DNA of 64,000 nt from Sphingobium chungbukense. GTDB lineage: Bacteria > Pseudomonadota > Alphaproteobacteria > Sphingomonadales > Sphingomonadaceae. The notes below the pieces were generated by a model. That model saw nothing but the letters and a program-made list of their open reading frames with translations. It searched no databases and was not told the origin of the DNA. Every line of letters starts with the position of its first letter. Position 1 is the first letter of the stretch. Of the stretch, positions 32,671 to 41,231 are shown in pieces. The position numbers were made by a program, and so were the translations under genes. The stretch is from NCBI RefSeq assembly GCF_001005725.1, contig NZ_LBIC01000005.1:236001-300000 (forward strand). The letters run 5' to 3'.

Positions 32671-33504
32671 TCAATATCCCTTGAAGACCGGCTTTTCCTT
32701 GTTGGCAAAGGCGGTGGTCGCCGCCTTGTAATCCTGTGTCAGCATCGTCATCGCTTCATAGGCGATGGACAGTTCGCCGGTCAGGTTCACCTGGTCGCGG
32801 ATGCACTTGTTGACCGCCGCCTTCGACCAGCGGACCGCCCACATCGGCTGACCGGCGATCTCGCGCGCGATCTTCAGCGCTTCCTCCAGCACCTGCTCGC
32901 GCGGGAAGGCATAGTTGACGAGGCCGATCTCCTCGGCCTTCTTGCCGTTCAGCAGCTTGCCGCGCATCAGATATTCCTTGGCCTTCTGAGGGCCGACCAG
33001 CAGCGGCCACATGACCGAGCCGCCGTCGCCGGTCACCAGCCCGACGCGCACATGGGTGTCGCCCAGCTTCGCGTCCTCCGCGACGATGCTCATGTCGCAG
33101 AAGGCGAACAGCGACGTGCCGAGGCCGATGGCGTCGCCATTGACCGCCGCGATGATCGGCTGGGGCGTCATCAATATCTGGTCCCAGATGCGCAGCGTGT
33201 TGATGGGCACGCGCAGCGCGTATTTCAGGCCATATTCGGTCTGGGCACGCTCCGCCATCAACTTGATGTCGCCGCCGGCGGAGAAGGCCTTGCCCGCGCC
33301 GGTCAGCACGATGACCTTGATCCGTTCGTCGCGCGCCAGCTTCAACCAGATGTCCTCCAGCTGCCAGTGATTGTGCGGCCCCACCGCATTCAGCTTGTCG
33401 GGGTCGTTCATCGTGACGGTGGTGACGCCATCCTCGGCGATTTCGACCTTGAAGAAATCGAACTCGCTATAGTCGATGTCGCGCTGAAACTCGTTGTCGC
33501 TCAT
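32671..33504 (-). CDS. Crotonase-family protein lacking both canonical glutamates
   Basis: Crotonase-fold protein of 277 residues. The oxyanion-hole stretches AFSAGGDIK and NGDAIGLGTSL are kept, so it should bind an acyl-CoA. The two hydratase glutamates are not: the first position is Ser131 (GLGTSLFAFCD) and the second is His151 (KLGDTHVRVG). It is therefore unlikely to be a normal enoyl-CoA hydratase and may be a hydrolase, isomerase, decarboxylase or ring-cleaving member. ATG 33504 has GGAG upstream. It sits between the FadB-type fusion and the hydroxyacyl-CoA dehydrogenase in one operon. Confidence 0.83.
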   Translation of the reverse strand: MSDNEFQRDIDYSEFDFFKVEIAEDGVTTVTMNDPDKLNAVGPHNHWQLEDIWLKLARDERIKVIVLTGAGKAFSAGGDIKLMAERAQTEYGLKYALRVPINTLRIWDQILMTPQPIIAAVNGDAIGLGTSLFAFCDMSIVAEDAKLGDTHVRVGLVTGDGGSVMWPLLVGPQKAKEYLMRGKLLNGKKAEEIGLVNYAFPREQVLEEALKIAREIAGQPMWAVRWSKAAVNKCIRDQVNLTGELSIAYEAMTMLTQDYKAATTAFANKEKPVFKGY

Positions 33505-33544
33505 AATCGTCTCCGGAAAATCCCTGTGATATTCTCTGTCTCGT

Positions 33545-35656
33545 TCAGGCCGCGGCGCGGCCTTTCTGCCAGTCGGCGAAACTTTGATCCTTCTCCGCCA
33601 GTTCTACCAGAAGCGCGGCGGGTTGCAGCGACGGGTCGCCCGGCGTTTCCGCCGCCATCTCGCGCAGCTTGGCGACGATCGTCGGCAGGCCTGTTTCGTC
33701 CGCATAGAACATGGGCCCGCCCAGATGCCGGGGCCAGCCATAGCCGTTGATCCACACCAGATCGACGTCGGACGCGCGCAGCGCGATGCCTTCCTCCAGA
33801 ATCCGCGCGCCTTCGTTGATGAGGGGGAAGAGCAGCCGTTGCACCATCTCCTCTTCGGCAATTTCGCGGCGGGTGATGCCCAGCTTCTCCGACGTCGCGA
33901 CGATCAGCGCTTCCGTTTCCGGATTGGGATAAGGGGTGCGATCGCCCGGTTCGTAGCGATAATAGCCCGCGCCGGTCTTCTGCCCCAGCCGCCCGCTTTC
34001 CACGATGGCATCGGCGATAGGGAAGGGGGTGCCGCGCCGCTTGCGGATCGAATAGCCGATGTCGAGGCCCGACATGTCGTTGGTGGTCAGTGGCCCCATC
34101 GGAAAGCCCAGATTGGTGAGCGCGGCATCCACCTGCTGCGGGAAGGCACCCTGCTGCAACAGCCGTTCGGCCTGTGCGGACCGCTTGGCGACCATGCGGT
34201 TGCCGATGAAGCCGTCGCAATTGCCTGACCAGACCGGCACCTTGCCGATGGTCTTGCCCACCGCCATCGCGGTCAGGATGGCGTCGGGGCTGCTGTGTTT
34301 GGCGACCACGACTTCCAGCAGCTTCATGACGTTGGCGGGCGAGAAGAAGTGCATGCCGACGAAATCCTGCGGTCGCTCTAGCACCGACGCGATGTCGTCC
34401 ACGTCCAGCGCGGAGGTGTTGGACGCGAGGATGGTGCCCGGTTTCACCCGCTTTTCGAGATCGGCGAAAATCTCCTTCTTGACGTCCATGTCCTCGAACA
34501 CGGCCTCGATCACGATATCGGCGTCAGCCGCCGCCGCGCGATCCGTCGCGCCGCCGATCAGCGACAGGCGTTGGTCCATCTGCGCCTGGGTAATGGAACC
34601 CCGCTTGACCGAGGTGGCGTAATTCCCCTTCACCCGTTCCAGCCCGCGATCCAGCGCATCCTGCGTGGTGTCGATCACGGTGACGGGCACGCCCGCCCCC
34701 GCAAAACACATGGCGATGCCGCCGCCCATGGTGCCCGCGCCGATGATTGCCGCTTTCCTGACCGGCCGCGCCTTGGCGGTTTCCGGCAGGCCGGGAATGC
34801 GGGCGGCTTCGCGTTCTGCGAAGAAGAGGTGGCGCAGCGCGCGCGACTGGCTGCCCGCCATCAGTTCCCGGATGGCGACGGCGTCGATTTCCAGCGCCGC
34901 GTCGAGATCCATGGTGAAGGAACGGCGGATCGAATCGATGTTCGCCTGCGGCGCAAGCTGTCCCTTGCTGCGCGCCGTCAGCTTCTTCGCGAGCGCGTCG
35001 AAGGCGGAGGGATCGGCGCGGGTCGCGGCCAGCTTCTCTTCGCGGTCGCGCACCGGCACGGCGGGGATGTTCTCGTCGATCACCCGGCGGGCGAAGGCGG
35101 CGCCGATCGCGGCCGGATCGCCTTCCTCCACCGCATCGAGAATGCCGAGTTCCAGCGCTTGCTGCGCGCCGACGGGCTTGCCGGACAGGACATGTTCGAG
35201 TGCCTTTTCCGGGCCAATCAAGCGCGGCAGGCGCTGTGTGCCGCCGCCGCCGGCAAAGATGCCGAGATTGATTTCGGGCAGGCCGACCTTGGCGGAAGGG
35301 ATGGCGACTCGGAAGGCGCAGCCCAGCGCAGTCTCGAACCCGCCGCCTAGCGCAGTGCCGTGAATCGCGGCGACGACCGGTTTGGCCGAGCTTTCCATGG
35401 CGGCAATGACTTCCTGCAGAGTGGGCGATTGACGCGGCTTGCCGAATTCGGTGATATCCGCGCCAGCGAAGAAGGTGCGTCCCACGCAGGAAAGCACGAT
35501 CACCTTTACGGCGGGATCGGCATTCAGTTCTTCCAGAGCGCCGACCAGCCCCTGACGCACGGCCGTTCCCAGTGCGTTAACGGGGGGATTGTCGCTGATG
35601 ATGAAGCCGATATCGCCTTCAATGCGGGTGGATATCTTTTCGTTGATTTGGATCAT
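33545..35656 (-). CDS. FadB/FadJ-type bifunctional enoyl-CoA hydratase / 3-hydroxyacyl-CoA dehydrogenase
   Basis: Fusion protein of 703 residues. Residues 1-190 are an enoyl-CoA hydratase/isomerase domain with both catalytic glutamates, Glu108 (GGGFETALG) and Glu128 (GLPEINLGI). Residues about 300-480 are the NAD domain (AAIIGAGTMGGGIA) with MHFFSPANVMKLLEVV, followed by the two C-terminal dehydrogenase helices (GNCDGFIGNRM). It performs two consecutive steps of beta-oxidation. ATG 35656 is the only sensible start, though its ribosome site is poor. It opens the leftward five-gene operon and is divergent from an acyl-CoA dehydrogenase. No FadA gene follows directly; the thiolase at 63140 could partner it. 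Confidence 0.93.
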   Translation of the reverse strand: MIQINEKISTRIEGDIGFIISDNPPVNALGTAVRQGLVGALEELNADPAVKVIVLSCVGRTFFAGADITEFGKPRQSPTLQEVIAAMESSAKPVVAAIHGTALGGGFETALGCAFRVAIPSAKVGLPEINLGIFAGGGGTQRLPRLIGPEKALEHVLSGKPVGAQQALELGILDAVEEGDPAAIGAAFARRVIDENIPAVPVRDREEKLAATRADPSAFDALAKKLTARSKGQLAPQANIDSIRRSFTMDLDAALEIDAVAIRELMAGSQSRALRHLFFAEREAARIPGLPETAKARPVRKAAIIGAGTMGGGIAMCFAGAGVPVTVIDTTQDALDRGLERVKGNYATSVKRGSITQAQMDQRLSLIGGATDRAAAADADIVIEAVFEDMDVKKEIFADLEKRVKPGTILASNTSALDVDDIASVLERPQDFVGMHFFSPANVMKLLEVVVAKHSSPDAILTAMAVGKTIGKVPVWSGNCDGFIGNRMVAKRSAQAERLLQQGAFPQQVDAALTNLGFPMGPLTTNDMSGLDIGYSIRKRRGTPFPIADAIVESGRLGQKTGAGYYRYEPGDRTPYPNPETEALIVATSEKLGITRREIAEEEMVQRLLFPLINEGARILEEGIALRASDVDLVWINGYGWPRHLGGPMFYADETGLPTIVAKLREMAAETPGDPSLQPAALLVELAEKDQSFADWQKGRAAA

Positions 35657-35681
35657 GGCTGAATCGTGGGGCCCTGTCTCG

Positions 35682-35707
35682 AATGGGTCTGGCTTGAAAT
35701 GGGTCTG
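35682..35707. promoter_or_regulatory. 10-base direct repeats AATGGGTCTG in divergent promoter region
   Basis: AATGGGTCTG occurs at 35682-35691 and 35698-35707, a 16-base period, in the 230-base gap between the FadB-type fusion (-) and the acyl-CoA dehydrogenase (+). They lie 26-50 bases upstream of the fusion start codon and look like a regulator site. The rest of this gap (35708-35886) shows no gene. Confidence 0.45.
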
Positions 35708-35886
35708 AAACCTGCCGCCACAAGCTATCCGCTGGCCGCAACTGTCAAGTTGAGGGGGTGGGCGCGAGCGAGGTATCGCGAATGTGAAGGATCGCCTCGG
35801 CAATCTTCGCATCGCGATAATCCCCGATTAGGTCGATGATAGCAGTTTATCCGCGGCATATGAGCCGCCCTATGGGAAGCGATCGG

Positions 35887-37041
35887 ATGCAGTTCGACTT
35901 GAATGAAGAGCAGACCATGTTCCGCGACGCGGTAGCCGCTTTCGCGCAGCGCCACCTGGCCGCTGGCGCGCTGGAGCGGGCGCATAGCGACGATTATCCG
36001 TGGGAAGTGGCCCGGATGATGGCCGAACAGGGCCTGATCGGGATCACCGTGCCGGAAGACAAGGGCGGCCTGGGCGGCAGCCTGATGGACGCGGTCATCG
36101 CGATCGAGACCATCGCGTCGGTGTGCCCCCGCTCCGCGGACGTGGTGCAGGCGGGCAATTTCGGCGCCATCCGCACCTTCGCCCAGTTCGCGACCGACGC
36201 GCAGAAGGAACAATATCTGGCGCCGCTGCTGCGCGGCGACGGCCTGATTTCCGTCGCGATGACGGAGCCGAACGCGGGTTCGGCCGTGACCGAGCTGACC
36301 ACCACGGCGGTCGAGGATGGCGACGGCTATCGCATCACCGGGCAGAAGATCTTCACCACCCACGGCACCCATGCCACCGTGTTCCTGGTCTATGTCCGCT
36401 ATGGTCCGGGCACCGGCAATATCGGATCGGTGCTGATCGAGCGCGGCCAGGAAGGCTTCACCTTCGGCAAGCCGATCCGTTTCCTGTCGGGCGAGGAATG
36501 GAACCCGCTCTTCTTCGACAATGTCTATGTGCCCAAGGACAAGGTGCTGCTGGGTCCGGGCGGCTTCAAGAAGCAGATGGCGGGCTTCAACGTGGAGCGC
36601 ATCGGCAACACGGCGCGCAGCCTGGCGCTGGGCCGCTATGCCTTCAACGCGGCGGTCGAACATGCCAAGACGCGGCGCCAGTTCGGCAAGGCGCTGTGCG
36701 AGTTCCAGGGGCTGCAGTGGAAGTTCGCGGAAATGAAGCTGAAGCTGGATGCCGCGCAGCTGCTGCTCTATCGTGCCGCCACCAACGCGGACGCGGGCTT
36801 GCCTTCGCCGGAGGAAACCGCGATCGCCAAGGTCGCGTGCAACCGCGCCGGTTTTGAATGTGCGAATGAGGCGATCCAGATCATGGGCGGCGCAGGATAC
36901 AGCCAGGACAGCCTGGTCGAATATTGCCTGCGTCGCACGCGCGGATGGATGATTGCGGGCGGCGCGATCGAAGTGTTGCTCAACCGCATTGCAGAGGGCG
37001 TTTTCGACATGCGTTTCCCCCAGGGACCGGCGAAAAGCTGA
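35887..37041 (+). CDS. Acyl-CoA dehydrogenase (single, pair-independent type)
   Basis: Acyl-CoA dehydrogenase of 384 residues. It has the flavin loop SVAMTEPNAGSAVTELTT, GYRITGQKIFTTHG, the substrate-binding region FNVERIGNTARSLALGRYAF and a normal C-terminal helix (RRQFGKALCEFQGLQWKFAEM). At the classical Glu position it reads IAGGAIEVLLNRI, with Gly. ATG 35887 is chosen because the N-terminus MQFDLNEEQTMFRDAV aligns with the family; two upstream in-frame ATGs are possible. It opens the rightward unit with the Rieske oxygenase and KstD-like gene, 28 bases before the Rieske start. Confidence 0.89.
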   Translation: MQFDLNEEQTMFRDAVAAFAQRHLAAGALERAHSDDYPWEVARMMAEQGLIGITVPEDKGGLGGSLMDAVIAIETIASVCPRSADVVQAGNFGAIRTFAQFATDAQKEQYLAPLLRGDGLISVAMTEPNAGSAVTELTTTAVEDGDGYRITGQKIFTTHGTHATVFLVYVRYGPGTGNIGSVLIERGQEGFTFGKPIRFLSGEEWNPLFFDNVYVPKDKVLLGPGGFKKQMAGFNVERIGNTARSLALGRYAFNAAVEHAKTRRQFGKALCEFQGLQWKFAEMKLKLDAAQLLLYRAATNADAGLPSPEETAIAKVACNRAGFECANEAIQIMGGAGYSQDSLVEYCLRRTRGWMIAGGAIEVLLNRIAEGVFDMRFPQGPAKS

Positions 37042-37069
37042 AGCGGCACGCCAAGGAGAGGATCGGACA

Positions 37070-38410
37070 ATGAACGACATGGCCAGCGTTTCGGGGCAGG
37101 CAGCCGCGGTGACGGCGGATCGCATCCCGGTCGATGCCTATATCTCGCGCGATTATGTGAGGATCGAGAAGGAACGGCTCTGGCCCAAAGTGTGGCAGAT
37201 CGCCTGCCGGGCGGAGGAGATTCCGAACGCTGGCGATTTCTATACCTATGACATTGCCGATGAATCCATTTCGGTCGTCCGTCAGAAGGACGGGTCGATC
37301 GCGGCCTATTTCAACGTCTGCCCTCACCGGGGCAGGCGGCTGACCGAAGGCTGCGGGCGGATGGGCAAGTTCCACTGCAAATATCATGGCTGGCAGTGGA
37401 GCCTGGACGGCAAGCCGACGGAGATCGTCGACCGGCACGACTGGGGCAATGCCCTGCCGGACGAGGATGTCACCCTGCAAAGGGTGAAGGTCGGCCAGTG
37501 GGGCGGCTGGGTCTTCATCAACATGGACCCGGACAGCGAAAGCCTGGAGGATTTCCTGGGCGAGGCGAAGACGATCCTCGACCCGTTCGAGATCGAGCAT
37601 ATGCGCTATGCCTGGCGCAAGCGCATCGTCATGCCCTGCAACTGGAAGACGGCGCAGGAAGCCTTCATGGAAGGCTATCATGTGCAGACGACGCACCGCC
37701 AGCTGCTCGCCTATCAGGACGACTACACCTATTCGAAGGCCTATGGGAAACATGCGCTGTTCGGCTATGCGCCGACCGCGCTGTTCGGCCTGCCCAGCCC
37801 GCGCATCAGCGACCAGAGCGGCGACATCCGCAAGGGTTTCTACGAATTCAACAAGGAAATCTGGGACACGTTGCAGGCGACCACCACGCAGGAGATGCTG
37901 GCGGCGGGCAGGCGGCTGATGGAATTGCCCGAAGGGGTCGACCCCTTCACCATGTATGGCGCCTTTGCCCAGTTCCATGCGGAGGAATCGGCGAAGAGCG
38001 GTCGTCCCTTCCCGGCGGTCACGGGCGAGCAGCTGATGAAGGCGGGAACGGACTGGAACATCTTCCCCAACCTCGTCTTCCTGCAACAGGCGACCAACGT
38101 GCTCTTCTATCGCGCGCGTCCCTATGGCGACGATCCCGACAAGTGCATCTTCGAGGTCAATGTGCTGGAACGCTACGCGCCCGGCACGGAGCCGAAGGTC
38201 GAGGTGGAGGATGGCGGTGACGGCAGCAACGGCAAGTGGCGCGACCTCAACTGGGGCCTCATCCTGGACCAGGACTTCCAGAATATGGAAGAGGTGCAGA
38301 AGGGCATGAAGTCGCAGGCCTTCACGGTCGCCCGGACCAACCCGGTGCAGGAGGTGGAGATCAGCAATTTCCACCGCGTCTATCATCAATATGTGGGGAA
38401 GGTGGACTGA
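37070..38410 (+). CDS. Rieske non-heme iron oxygenase, alpha subunit (1)
   Basis: Ring-hydroxylating oxygenase terminal component of 446 residues. The [2Fe-2S] ligands are Cys84 and His86 (CPHRGRR) with Cys103 and His106 (FHCKYHGWQW). The mononuclear iron site is EGYHVQTTH, with His204 and His209. The start ATG 37070 has AAGGAGAGGA upstream. It is followed directly by the KstD-like gene (TGA-ATG). A monooxygenase or dioxygenase on a ring CoA ester or ketone, possibly analogous to the KshA-KstD pairing in steroid degradation, is inferred; sequence alone does not prove a KshA. No ferredoxin or reductase gene is nearby. Confidence 0.9.
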   Translation: MNDMASVSGQAAAVTADRIPVDAYISRDYVRIEKERLWPKVWQIACRAEEIPNAGDFYTYDIADESISVVRQKDGSIAAYFNVCPHRGRRLTEGCGRMGKFHCKYHGWQWSLDGKPTEIVDRHDWGNALPDEDVTLQRVKVGQWGGWVFINMDPDSESLEDFLGEAKTILDPFEIEHMRYAWRKRIVMPCNWKTAQEAFMEGYHVQTTHRQLLAYQDDYTYSKAYGKHALFGYAPTALFGLPSPRISDQSGDIRKGFYEFNKEIWDTLQATTTQEMLAAGRRLMELPEGVDPFTMYGAFAQFHAEESAKSGRPFPAVTGEQLMKAGTDWNIFPNLVFLQQATNVLFYRARPYGDDPDKCIFEVNVLERYAPGTEPKVEVEDGGDGSNGKWRDLNWGLILDQDFQNMEEVQKGMKSQAFTVARTNPVQEVEISNFHRVYHQYVGKVD

Positions 38411-40063
38411 ATGGTCGAGGCGAAGTTCGACGAGGTTGCCGACTTCGTCATCATCGGATCGGGCGGCGGGGCGATGGCGGCGGGCCTGTACCTGAAATCC
38501 ATCGGCAAGACGCCGCTGATCCTGGAAAAGACCGACAAGCTGGGCGGATCGACCGCCATGTCGGGCGGCGTGCTGTGGGTGCCCAATAACCATCTGCTGA
38601 AGGCCAAGGGCATCGAGGACAGCCATGATAGGGCGCGCACCTACATGGACGCGACCGTCGGTCACGACGGCGGGCCGGGCGCCACGCCGGAGCGCAAGGA
38701 GGCCTATCTGCGCAACGGCCCGGTCATGTTGAAATGGCTGGAAGAGCAGGGCATGAAATGGCTGCACACCGAAGGCTGGTCGGATTATTATGACGACCGG
38801 CCCGGCGGCGTGACGCGCAGCCGGTCGATCGGCGCGCCGATGCTGGACGCGCGCGAGATGGGGCCGCTGTTCGACAAGTTGCGGCTGGGCCCGATGGTGA
38901 TGCCGCTGCCGACCGACAAGGCGGGTATCATTGGCCTGGCCACCCGCACTCCGCGCGGCATGTGGGAGGGGTTGAAGCTGTTGTGGCGCATGCGCGTGGT
39001 GGAAAAGCGCGGCAAGCCGATCCTGAGTTTCGGCGGCGCGTTGCAGGGGCGGCTGCTGATGCTGGCGGACAAGGCGGGGGTCGACATGCGCACCGACCAT
39101 GGCGTCACCGAACTGATCGAGGAGGATGGCCGCATCGTCGGCGTCGTCGCGAACCATGGCGGCCAGACCCTGCGCATCGGCGCGCGGGACGGCGTGCTGA
39201 TCAATGCGGGCGGATTTTCCCGCAATGCGGAGATGCGCAAGCGGTACGGCCCGCAGCCCAGTTCCGTCGAATGGACCAACGCCAATCCCGGCGACACGGG
39301 CGAGATGATCCAGATTGCCGAGAAGCATGGCGCCGCGCTGGACCTGATGGACCAGGCCTGGTGGGTTCCGGGAACGGTGGTGCCCGAAGGCGGACCGGCG
39401 AACATGCATAATACGGATATTTCCAAGCCGCATTGCATCATCGTCAATCGTCAGGGACGTCGCATCCTCAATGAAAGCGGCTCCTACATGGAAAATGGCC
39501 AGCGTCTGTACCGCAATGACGTGCCTGCCTATGTCATCCTCGATAGCCGTCATCGCAAGCGTTACGCCTGGGGCTATTATCCGCCGGGCAAGACGCCGCA
39601 GTCCTGGCTGGACAGTGGGATGATGAAGAAGGCGGATTCGATCGAGGAACTCGCGCGGATCACCGGCATCGACGCCGAGGGACTGAAGGCCGAGATCGAG
39701 AAGTTCAACGGATATTGCGAAACCGGCAAGGATCTGGACTTCAACCGGGGCGGGCGCGGCTATGACAATTGTTTCGGCGATCCGACGGTCAAGCCCAACC
39801 CCAACCTCGGCAAGATAGACAAGCCGCCTTTCTATGTGATGGAGATCGTGCCGGGCGACGTCGGCACGTCGGGCGGCATCGTCACCGACGAGGATGCCCG
39901 TGTCCTGCGCGCCGACGGGTCGGTGATCGCGGGGCTCTACGCCACCGGCAACTCCACCGCATCGGTGATGGGCCGCTGCTACCCGGCGGCGGGCGCCAGC
40001 ATCGGCGCGTCGTTCATCTTCGGATGGATCGCCGCCCACCATGCCGTGGGCAGCAATAGCTGA
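38411..40063 (+). CDS. 3-Ketosteroid-delta1-dehydrogenase-like flavoprotein (KstD-like)
   Basis: FAD enzyme of 550 residues in the fumarate-reductase/KstD superfamily. The N-terminal FAD site is DFVIIGSGGGAMAAGLYLKS (11-30) with GGSTAMSGG at 45-53. The C-terminal block GLYATGNSTASVMGRCYPAAG strongly matches 3-ketosteroid dehydrogenases; Tyr524 and Gly528 (YPAAG) occupy the places that promote enolisation in KstD. The upstream Tyr residues of KstD could not be aligned by eye, so the substrate may be another cyclic ketone. The start ATG abuts the Rieske stop (TGAATG). It introduces a C=C next to a ring carbonyl, a logical partner to ring hydroxylation. Confidence 0.86.
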   Translation: MVEAKFDEVADFVIIGSGGGAMAAGLYLKSIGKTPLILEKTDKLGGSTAMSGGVLWVPNNHLLKAKGIEDSHDRARTYMDATVGHDGGPGATPERKEAYLRNGPVMLKWLEEQGMKWLHTEGWSDYYDDRPGGVTRSRSIGAPMLDAREMGPLFDKLRLGPMVMPLPTDKAGIIGLATRTPRGMWEGLKLLWRMRVVEKRGKPILSFGGALQGRLLMLADKAGVDMRTDHGVTELIEEDGRIVGVVANHGGQTLRIGARDGVLINAGGFSRNAEMRKRYGPQPSSVEWTNANPGDTGEMIQIAEKHGAALDLMDQAWWVPGTVVPEGGPANMHNTDISKPHCIIVNRQGRRILNESGSYMENGQRLYRNDVPAYVILDSRHRKRYAWGYYPPGKTPQSWLDSGMMKKADSIEELARITGIDAEGLKAEIEKFNGYCETGKDLDFNRGGRGYDNCFGDPTVKPNPNLGKIDKPPFYVMEIVPGDVGTSGGIVTDEDARVLRADGSVIAGLYATGNSTASVMGRCYPAAGASIGASFIFGWIAAHHAVGSNS

Positions 40064-40109
40064 TCAGGAAACCAGTCTCTCCCCATGGGGGGGGTGGTCG
40101 TCCGCGGGT

Positions 40110-41096
40110 TCAGGTGCCGCCGGTCTTCGCCTTCGGCCGCGGCCTCGTCCGCCATTCGCTGGCCGTCATGCCGGCATGCTGACGAAACATCGCCCGAAAC
40201 AACCGGCTGTCCGAATAGCCGACCAGTTGCGCGATCCGGTCCACCGAGCGCGTCGATTTGTCGAGCATGCGCACCGCCGCCTGAAAGCGGAGTTGCCCGA
40301 CATAGGCCTTGGGCGCAAGACCGAGCGCCTTGTGAAAGCGTCGGTTGAGCGTCGCCGGACTCGTCGACAGATGTGTCGCCAATTCTGCCATGTTGATCGG
40401 CCCGGTGAAACGCTGCTCGATCCATAGCTGCGCCCTGGCGACCATGGGATCGGGTGCGAGCAGTTCCTTCTCCTCATAGTCCTGCCCGACGATCGAGGAG
40501 AGCCAGCGCGCGATATCGGGGGAGATCATCCGCTCCAGTACCCGGATGATCAATTGCAGATCATTGCCCATGCCGTTGCCGATCAGCAAATGACCGTGAT
40601 CGACCAGTCCGAACCGTTCCTCGAACGGCTGGCGGGGGAACAGCGTGCGTGTCAGCGGTTGCATCGCCCGCGCCACCGGAACCGCGAGATCGGATGTGAA
40701 GCCGCCCGCCATCAGCAGCGTTGACGCCGCTCCGCTCGCGCCGATCACCGCGCCCATTTCCGATTGTCGACGAAGCCAGTCGATCAGCGGTCCGGCCTCC
40801 GCCAGGCGGCGCTCCAACGGTTCGCGCCCTCCCGCGCGGAAAGCCGGCAGCCAGATGAAGGCCATCGGTTCCTCTCCGTTCGCGGAGCCGTCGACCGGAA
40901 AGGACCGTCCGTCGCCCAGCACGACCGGCTCGCCATCGGCGGACAGGATATGAAGCTGGGTCTCCATGCGCATCTCTTCCTCGCCCGCGAAAACATGCTC
41001 CACCCGATCGCGCGCGATCAGGAAGCTGTCCATCAGCGCGCCGACGCTGCTGGAATAGGCGCCGGGCAGCGCGACAAGGGCGAAGTCGAAGGCCAT
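40110..41096 (-). CDS. AraC-family regulator with GATase1-like N-terminal domain
   Basis: A 328-residue regulator of the GlxA/CdhR/FtrA group. Residues 1-200 are a DJ-1/PfpI-like domain (FALVALPGAYSSSVGALMDSF, VIGASGAASTLLMAGG in place of the nucleophile elbow). The C-terminal part holds two helix-turn-helix units (NMAELATHLSTSPATLNRRFHKALG and SVDRIAQLVGYSDSRLFRAMFRQHAG). The start ATG 41096 has a poor ribosome site but fits the domain start. It ends 46 bases from the KstD-like gene (convergent) and is divergent from an SDR. It likely regulates the SDR-receptor unit or the KstD operon. Confidence 0.87.
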   Translation of the reverse strand: MAFDFALVALPGAYSSSVGALMDSFLIARDRVEHVFAGEEEMRMETQLHILSADGEPVVLGDGRSFPVDGSANGEEPMAFIWLPAFRAGGREPLERRLAEAGPLIDWLRRQSEMGAVIGASGAASTLLMAGGFTSDLAVPVARAMQPLTRTLFPRQPFEERFGLVDHGHLLIGNGMGNDLQLIIRVLERMISPDIARWLSSIVGQDYEEKELLAPDPMVARAQLWIEQRFTGPINMAELATHLSTSPATLNRRFHKALGLAPKAYVGQLRFQAAVRMLDKSTRSVDRIAQLVGYSDSRLFRAMFRQHAGMTASEWRTRPRPKAKTGGT

Positions 41097-41231
41097 GGGT
41101 GAGAGAAAACAACCGGTATATGCGCAAATACTCCCTGTCAATCTTCCCCTCGCTGCGCGAACAGCAGGGTTGCGCGCTGGACGGACATGCCCTTCTGCTC
41201 CATCGGCATCGTCGACAAGGAAAGAGCCTGC

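Noticed and set aside
36980..40042. A 1020-codon open frame on the minus strand
   Set aside because: It is antisense to the Rieske and KstD-like genes, has shadow-like composition and no ribosome site or domain.
40080..40095. CCCCATGGGG palindrome after the KstD-like gene as a terminator
   Set aside because: It has no loop and no T run; probably a chance palindrome in GC-rich DNA.
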